The position numbers were made by a program, and so were the translations under genes. The notes below the pieces were generated by a model, which saw only the letters and a program-made list of their open reading frames with translations, made no database searches and was not told the DNA's origin. From positions 1,938,335-2,002,334 of the forward strand of contig WPIO01000076.1 in assembly GCA_009760855.2 (NCBI GenBank): 64,000 bases of DNA. The letters run 5' to 3'. The stretch comes from Cristatella mucedo (Eukaryota > Bryozoa > Phylactolaemata > Cristatellidae). Shown here one piece after another: positions 55,851-64,000 of the stretch. Position 1 is the stretch's first letter. Each line of letters begins with the position of its first letter.

Positions 55851-58800
55851 TTGCAACCTCCGACGAGCTGACTTGAGTGGTCACGATATACCGAGATCAG
55901 CCGCGAACTAATGCGAGTTTACATGATCAGTTTCGATAGGCCTCAAGCAAGTTGCAGGGCTCTTCTGGGAATTACGGCGAGCTCCGACGAGCTTAATCGA
56001 GTTGTCTCGATGTTTTGAGATGTACTGTGAACTAATGCGAATTGAGACAATCAGTCGCGATAAGCCTCAAGCAACTTGCAGCACTCTACTGTGAGCCACG
56101 GCAAGCTCCGACGGATTGACTCGAGTTGTCTCGATATACCGAGATATGCCGTGAACTGGTGCGATTTGGGATAATCAGTTGCAATAGGCCCCAAGCAAGT
56201 TGTAGCGCTCTGCAGCAAGCTACGGCAACCTCCGGCGAGCTAACTCGAGTTGTCACGATATACCGCGATCTGCCGCGAACTGATGCGAGTTTAGATAATC
56301 AGTTGCAATAAGCCTTAAGCAAGTTGCAGAGCTCTGCTGCGAGCTATGGCAAGCTTCGAAGAGCTTTCATGAGTTGTCTCGATGTACCAAGATCTGCCGC
56401 TAACTAATGCCAAATGAGAAACTCAGTTTCGCTAGGACTAAAGTGAGTCGCAGCACACTGATGCGAGATACCGGAAGCTCTGACGAGGTTATTTGAGTAG
56501 TCTCATTGTTTCAAGATGTGCTGCAAACTGATGCAAGTTAAGATAATCAGTTGAGATAGGCCCCAAGCAAGTTTTAGTGCTCTGCTGAGAACTACGGTGA
56601 GTTCCGACGACCTTACCCCAGCTTTCTCGGTATACCGACATCTTCCACGAACTGATGCGAGTTGAGATAATCAGTTGCGATAGCCCTCAAGCAAGTTGCA
56701 GCGCTCCGCTGCGAGCTACGGAAAGATTCGACGAGCTGCCACGAGTTGTCTCGATGTACTGAGATCTGCCGCGAACTAAAGCGAAATGAGACAATCAGTT
56801 GTGATAGGACTAAAGCAAGTCGCAGAGCTCTGCGGCGAGCTAAGGCATTTGCAGACCAGCTGACTTGGGTTGCCTCGTTTTTTCGAGATGTGCTACGAAA
56901 TGACCCGAGTTAAAACATCAGTTGCTATATGCCTCATACAAGTTGCAGCGCTCTGCTTCGAGTTACGCCGAACTCCGACGGGCTTAATTGAGTTGTCTCG
57001 ATTTTTCGAGATGTGCTGGGAACTGATGCGAGTTAAGATAGATTTGCGATAGGCCTCAAGAAAGTTGCATAGCTCTGCTGCGAGCTACGGCAAGCTTTGA
57101 CGACCAGACACGAGTTATTTCGATGGACTGAGATCTGCTGTAAACTTATGCAAGCTGAGACATTCAGTTGCGAAAGGACAATAACAAATCTCAGCACTCT
57201 GCTGCAAGGTAAGGCAATCTTTAACGAGCTGATTTGAGCTGCCGCATTGTTTCGAGATGTGCTGCAAACTGATGCGAGTTGAGATTACCAGTTGCGATAG
57301 GCCTCAAGCAAGTTGCAGCGCTCTGCTGCGAGCTATAGTAAGCTCATACAAGCTGACTCGACTTGTCTCGATATACCGAGATCTCCCGCAAACTGATGCA
57401 AGTTAACATAATCAGTTGCAATAAGCCTCAAGCACGTTCCAGCGCCCTGCTGGGAGTTACGGCAAAGCCCGAAGAGCTTAATCGAGTTGTGTCGATGTAT
57501 CGAGATGTACTGCGAACTGATGCGAGTTGAGATAATTAGTCGCGATAGGCGTTAAGCAGGGTTTAGTGCTCTGCTGGGAGCTACGGCAAGCTCCGACGAG
57601 GTGACCCGAGTTTTCTGGGTATACCGAGATCTCACGCACATTTATGCGAGTTGAGAAAATGAGCTGCGATAGTCATCAAGCAAGTTGCAGAGCTCTGCTG
57701 GGAGTTTCTACAAGCTCCGACGAGCTTAATCAAGTTGTCTTGATGTTTCAAGATGTACTGTGGACTGATGCGAGTTGCATTAGGCCTATCGCAACTAATT
57801 TTCAAAACTCGCATCAGTTCATGACAGATCACGGTACATCGAGGCAACTTGCAGTATATTGGCCTCATGGAAGTTCAAGCGTTCCACTGTGCCCTAAGGT
57901 AAGCTTCGACGAGCTGCCACGAGTTGTCTCGATGTTCCGGGATCTCTGGCGATCTGATGCGACGTGAGAGAATCAGTTGCAGCAGGCCTCAAGCAAGACG
58001 CAGTGCTCTGCTGTAGGCTACTGCAAGCTCCAACGGGCCTCCTATCGGCCTAATGCAAGTCGCAGTGCTCCGTTGCAAGCTCCGGCAAGCTCCGACGAGG
58101 TGACTCGAGTTCTCTCGTTGTTTCGAGATGTGCTGCTAACTGATGCGAGTTGAGATAACCAGTTGCGATAGGCCGCATGGAAATCGCAAGCCCTCTGCTG
58201 CGAGCTACGGCAAGCTTCTACAAGCTTACTCGAGTTGTCTCGATAAACCTAGATCGGCCGCCAACTAATGTCAGTTAACATAATCAGTTTCAATAAGCCT
58301 CAAGCAAGTTGCAGCGCCCTGCTGGGAGTCACATCGAAACTACGAAGAGCTTAATAGAGTTGTCTCGATGTTTCGAGATGTACTGCGAACAGATCCGAGT
58401 CTAAACCATCATACGCGATCAGTTGAAACAAGCTGCAGGGCTCTGCTGCCAGCTACGGCAAACTCCGACGGGCTTAATCAAGTTGTTACGATCTTTTGAG
58501 ATGTGCTGCGAACTTATGCGATTTGAAAAAATTAGTTGCGATAGCCCTTAAGCAAGTTGAAGAGCTCTGCTGCGAGCAAAGGCAAGCTTTAACGAGATGA
58601 CTCGATTTTTCCTCATTGTTTTGAGATGTGCTGCTCACTGATGAGAGTTGAGATAATAGTTGCGATAGGCCCAAAGCAAGTTTTAGTGCACCGCTGGGAC
58701 CTACGGCGAGCTCCCACGAGGTGGCTCTATCTTTCTCGATTAACCGAGATCTACCGCAAACTAAAGCGAGTTGAGAGAATCAGTAGCTATAGCTCTGAAG

Positions 58801-61800
58801 AAAGCTACAGCGCTCTGCTGGGAGCAACGGCAAGCTTTGACAACCTGCCACGAGTTACCTCGATGTTTTGAGAGCTGCCGTGAATTGATGCGACATGTGA
58901 CATTCAGTTGCGATAGAACTAAAGCAAATCTCAGCACTCTGCTGCAAGCAACGGCAATCTCCGACAAGCTGACTTGAGTTTTCTCATTGTTTCGAAATGT
59001 GCTGCGAACTGATGAGAGTTGAGATTATCTCTTGCGATAGGTCTAAAGCAAGTCGCGAGGCTCCACTGCAAGCTACGGCAAGCTTCGACGAGGTGACTCG
59101 AGTTGTCTCGTTCTTTCGAGATGTGCAGGGAACTGATACGAGTTTAGAGAATCCGTTGCGATAGGCCCAAAGCTAGTCGCAGCTCTCTGCTTCAAGCTAC
59201 GGCAAGCTACGACGTACCTAATCGAGTTGTGTCAAGTTTTTGAGATGTGCTGCGGACTAATACGAGTTGAGGCAATAAGTTTTGATAGGCCTCAAGGAAG
59301 TTGCAGCGCTCCGCTTTGAGCTAGGGCAAGCTTTTACGAGCTGCCACGACAGATGTCGATGTACCGAGATCTCTAGCAATCTGATGCGAGTTGTGATAAT
59401 CAGTTGCGATAGGCCTTAAGCAAGTTTCTGCGCCCTGCTGAGAGTTACGGCAAACCAGACTTCGACGAGCTTAATCGAGTTGTCTCGATGTTTTGAGATG
59501 TGCTGCGGACTTATGCGAGTTGAGACCATAAGTGGCGATAGGCCTCAAGGAAGTAGCCGCGCTCTGCCGTAAGCTAAGGCAAGCACTGACGAGCTGGCAT
59601 GAGTTGTCTCGATGTACCAGGATCTCTGGCGATCTGATGCAAGTTGACAGAATCAGTTGGGTTAGGCCTAAAGCAAGTCTCAGGGCTCTGCTGGGAGCTA
59701 CGGCAAGCTCAAACTAGCTGACTCGAGTGGTCTCGATTCACCGAGATCTGCCTGTAACTGATGCGAGTTATCATAATCGGTTGCGATAAGCCTCAAGCAA
59801 GTTTAATTGCTCTGCTGGGAGCTTCGGCGAGCTCCGACAAAGTGACCTGAGTTTTCTCGATATACCGAGATCTGCCGTAAATTGATGCGAGTTGATACAA
59901 TCAGTAGCGATTGCCCTCAAGAAAGTTGCAGCACTCTGCTGCGAGCAATTGCAAGCTCCGACGGGCCTCCTATCGGCCTAATGCAAGTCGCAGTGCTCCG
60001 TTGCAAGCTCCGGCAAGCTCCGACGAGGTGACTCGAGTTTTCTCGTTGTTTCGAGATGCGCTGCTAACTGATGCGAGTCGAGATAACCAGTTGCGATAGG
60101 CCTCATGCAAATCGCAAGCCCTCTGCTGCGAGCTACGGCAAGCTCCTACGAGCGGACTCCAGTTGTCTCAATTCACAGAGATCCGCCGCAAACTAATGTG
60201 AGTTACCAAAATCAATTGCAATAAGCCTCAAGCAATTTGCAGCGCCCTGCTGAGAGTTACGGCGAACTCTGACGAGCTTAATCGAGTTGTCTCGATGTTT
60301 CGAGATGTAATGGGAACTGATGCGAGTTGAGATAATCAGTTGCGATAGCCCTCAAGCATGTTGAAGCGCTTTGCTGCGAGCTACGGCAAGCTCTGAGGAG
60401 CTGACTCGAGTTGTCTTGATATACCGAGATATGCCGCGAACAGATGTGAGTGTGGATAACCAATTGCGATAGGCCTCAAGCAAGTTGCAGCGCTCTGCTG
60501 TCAGCTACGGCAAGCTATGAAGAGCTAACACAAGTTTTCTCGATGTACCGATATCTGCTGCGAACTGATGGGAGTTGAGGCAGTCAGTTGCGATTTGCCT
60601 AAAAAAGATCGCTGCACTCAGCTGCGAGCTACGGCAAGCTCCGGCGAGCTAACTCTTGTTGTCACGATATACCGTGATATGTTGCAAAGTGATACGAGTC
60701 AAGATAATCAGTTGCGATAGGCCTCAAGCAAGTTGCTGCGCCATGCCGGGAGTTACGGCAATCTCCGACGAGCTGACTTGAGTTGTTTCGAGATGTGCGG
60801 CGAACTGGTGCGAGTTGAGATAAGTAGTTGAGATAGATCTCAAGCAAGTTTCAGTGCTCTGCTGCGAGCTACGGCACGCTCCGACAAGCAGATTTGAGGT
60901 GTCGCGATATCCCGAGATATGCTGCAACTGATGCGAGTTGACGTAATCATTCGCGATACATCTAAAGCAAGACTCAGCACTCTGCTGGGTGCGACCGCAA
61001 GCTCCATCAAGCTTACACGAGCAGTCTCGATATATCGAGTCCTGCTGCGTGCTCATGTCAAATGAATTAATCAGATACTATAGGCCTAATGAAAGGCGCA
61101 GCACTGTGTTGGGAGCTATGGCACGCTCAGACAAGCAGATTCGAGGTGTTTCAATATTTTGAGATATGCTGCAAACTAATGCGAGTGTACATAATCTGTT
61201 GCGATACACCTAAAGCCAGCTGCAACACTCTGCTGCTCACTCCGACGGGCTGATGCGAGCTTCCTCGATATACTGAGATTTGCTGCGAACTCACGCGAAA
61301 TACGTTAGTCAGGTGCAATTGACCTAAAGCAAGTCGAAGCACGCTGCTGGGAGCTACGGCACGCTCCGACGACCAGAGTCGTGGTTCCTAGATATTCCGA
61401 GATATGCTGTGAATTGATGCGGGTTTACATAATCAGTCGCGATACACCTAAAGCAAGATGCAGCACTCTGCTGGTCGCTATGGCAAGCTCCGACGAGCAG
61501 ACGCAAGGTGTCTCGATATACCGAGTTCTGTTTTGAACTCATGTGAAATGAGTCAATCAGGTTTGGTTGGCCTAAAGGAAGGCTCAGCTCTTTGTTGGAA
61601 GCCACGGCACGCTCTTACAAGCAGACTCGAGGTGTCTCGATATTCTTACACCTGCCGCAAACTGATGCGATTTGACATAATCTGTCATGATAGGCCCTAA
61701 GCAAGACACAGCACTCTGCTGCACGCTACGGCACGCTCCGACGAGCTGAGCGAGCTGTCTCGATATATCGAGTTTAGATGCGATCCATACAAAATGAGTT

Positions 61801-64000
61801 TCCTCAAGTGCGATTGGCCTAAAGCAAGTCAAAGCACGGTGCTGCGAGCTACGGCTCGCTCCGATGACCAGATTCGTGGTTTCTCGATATTAAGAAAGAT
61901 GCATCCAACTGATACTAGTGTTCATAATCAGTCGCGACACACCTAAAGCAAGATGCAGCATTCTACTGCTCGCTACGGCAAGCTCCGAGGAGCTTATACA
62001 AGCTGTCTCAATATTCCGAGTTCTGTTGCTAACTCATGCGAAATAAACTAATCAGGTTCGATTGGTCTAAGGCAAGGCGCGGCACTCTGCAGACAGCTAC
62101 GGCATGCTCCGACGTGTAGATTTGAGCTGTCTCGAATTTCTGAGATCTGGGGCGAACTGATGCGAGTTGACATAATCAGTCGCGATAGGCTTAAAAAAGG
62201 CTCAGCACTCTGCTGTGTGCTACGGCACGATCCAACGACCACATTCGTGGGTTCTCAATATTCCGAGATATGCTGTTAACTGATGACAGTGTACATAGTC
62301 AGTCGTGATACACCTAAAGCAAGATGCAGCACTCTGCTGCTCGCTACGGCAAGGTCCGACGAGCTGACGCGAGTTGTCTCGATATACCGAGTTTAGCTGC
62401 GATCTCATGCGAAAAAAATTAGTCAGGTGCGATTAGCCTAAAGCAAGTCAGAGCACTCTGCTGCGAGCTACGGCACAGTCCGACGACAAGATTTGTTGCT
62501 TCTCGATATTCCGAGATATGCTGCTAACTGATGCTAGTGTACATAATCAGTCGCGATACACCTAAAGCAAGTCGCCGCACTGCTGGGCTATACGGTGACC
62601 TTAGACGAGCGGACGTGAGCTGTCTCTATATACCGAGTATTGCTGCGAACACATGTGAAATGAGTTAGTCAGGTGCGATTGGCCTTAAGCAAATGGGAGC
62701 ACTCTTCTGCAAGCTGCTGCACGCTCCAACGAGCAGATTCGTGGTGTCTCGATATTCCGAGATATTCTGCTAACTGATGCGAGAGTACATAATCAGTCAC
62801 GATACACCTAAAGCAAGATGCAGCACTCTGCTGCGAGCTAGGGCACTCTCGGACGACCACATTAGAGGTGTCTCGATATTACGACATCTGCCATAAACCG
62901 ATGGAAGATGTCATAACTATTCGCGATACACCTAAAGCAAGACGCAGCACAGCAGCGGGCTACAGCAAGCTCCAACGAGCTGATGCGAGCTGTCTCGATG
63001 TATCGCGTTTCGCTTCAAAATCATGCAAACTGAGTCAATCAGGAGCCCTCGGCGTAAGTCAAGTCGGAGCACTCTGCTCCGAGCTACGGCACGCACCGAC
63101 GAGAATATTTGCGGTTTCTTTATATTCCGGTATATGCTGCGAACTTATGCGAGTGTACATAATCAGTCGCAATACACCTAAGGCAAGATGGAGCACTCTC
63201 CCACTCGCTACCGGAAGCTCCGACGAGGCGACACTAGCTGTTACGATATAACGAGTGCTGCTGCAAACTCATGCGAAATGAGGTAATCAGGTGCGATTGG
63301 CCTAAAGCAAGGCGTAGCACTCTGCTGCGACCTACGGCACGCTCCGACGAGCAGATTCGAAGTGTCTCGATAATCCGAGATCTGCCGCGAACTGATGCGA
63401 ATTAACATAATCCTTCGCGATACACCTAACGCAAGATGGAGCACTTTCATGCTCGCTACCGCAATCTCCGACGAGCTGACACGTGCTGTCCCGATATACC
63501 GAGTTCTGCTGGGAACTCATGCAAAAATGAGGTAATCAGGTGCGACTGGCCTAAAGCAAGGTTCAGCAGTCTGCTGCGACCTATGGCGCGCACCGACGAG
63601 CAGATTCGAGGTGCCTCGATATTCCGACATTTACTGCGAACTGATGCGAGTTGTCATAATCAGTCACGATACACCTAAAGCAAATAGCAGCACTGCAGTC
63701 TGCTTGGAAAAGCTCCGACGAGCTTATGGGACGTGCCTCGATATATCGAGTTTCGCTGCGAACTCATGCGAAACGAGTTAATCGGGTGCGATTGGCCTAA
63801 AGCAAGTCAGAGCACTCTGCTGTGAGGCACGGCACGCTCCGACGAGCTGATTTAACGTGTCTCGATATTGTGAGATCTGCTGCGAACTGAGGCGAGTTGA
63901 CGCACGGCAGGCTCTGACGAGTATATTCGAGTTTCTCTAGAAATTTCTATATCTGCCGCGAACATATGCGATTTGTCGTAATCTGTTGCGATAGGCCCTA
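55851..64000 (+). repeat. satellite array, opposite orientation
   Basis: About 65 monomers of roughly 125 bases. Landmarks: cgataggcctcaagcaag at about 55936, 56059, 56183 and 56309, and ctcgatataccgagatctgc. From about 60.9 kb two monomer types alternate (cgatacacctaaagcaag versus cgattggcctaaagcaag), giving a dimer of about 247 bases. The array runs off the window. Open frames on both strands reflect lack of stops in the repeat, not coding. Confidence 0.92.

Noticed and set aside
50431-63678. Dozens of open frames of 60-160 codons on both strands in the satellite
   Set aside because: The GC-rich monomer lacks stops in several frames. The proteins are repetitive, occur on both strands at the same place, and carry no motif.
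1-64000. CRISPR arrays, rRNA genes or intact tRNA genes
   Set aside because: No regularly spaced short repeats with unique spacers and no rRNA-like sequence seen. The tRNA-like boxes found belong to SINEs without a tRNA-like 3' end.

Overview
The window looks like a repeat-dominated stretch of an animal nuclear genome, most likely a marine invertebrate. The reasons are CR1/L2-type LINEs with a tRNA-derived SINE partner, a Ty3/Gypsy element, and two decayed copies of a Maverick/Polinton-class (adintovirus-like) virus element. I see no ordinary host gene. Species cannot be told from the sequence; the plant-type TTTAGGG heptamer is unusual for an animal.

Layout. 1-5.1 kb: featureless DNA, a diverged repeat (copy at 12.47-13.2 kb), a SINE candidate and a LINE fragment. 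5.2-27.3 kb: virus element 'copy A', mainly on the minus strand. It holds a fibre-like gene, small acidic ORFs, protein-primed-type DNA polymerase B (7.6-11.5 kb), a 5.5 kb unrelated block (11.6-17.1 kb), a Cys-rich ORF, a membrane ORF, integrase, a Cys/His ORF, a phage-like fibre, a YqaJ-type exonuclease, a virion-protein candidate, an upstream structural-type gene and a packaging-ATPase remnant. LINEs and a SINE interrupt it. 28-29 kb: an inverted repeat. 29.0-38.7 kb: 'copy B' on the plus strand, with the same gene order and relative strands (structural-type gene, virion protein, exonuclease, fibre, reversed Cys/His ORF, integrase, reversed membrane ORF). It is diverged, full of stops, and carries a LINE and a solo LTR. 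No polymerase is seen in B.

38.9-45.9 kb: nested retroelements. A Ty3/Gypsy provirus on the minus strand (gag zinc knuckle, protease, RT, RNase H, integrase) sits between two pieces of a CR1-type LINE and is itself invaded by another LINE, a SINE and an unidentified 300 bp insert. 46.07-50.05 kb: a 4 kb heptamer array alternating long TTTAGGG runs with three copies of a CGG-variant block. 50.05-64 kb: a GC-rich satellite whose monomers reverse direction near 55.85 kb and become dimeric after about 60.9 kb. The right third therefore has a subtelomeric or ancient-telomere character.

How the genes fit together. Polymerase B plus integrase would replicate and insert the element. ATPase, virion proteins and fibre imply a particle. 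The exonuclease suggests recombination or DNA end processing. All viral genes here are broken by stops, frameshifts or insertions, so these are fossils. The only long intact reading frame is the reverse transcriptase of the LINE at 23.9-26.06 kb, which has a near-identical truncated sister at 27.3 kb.
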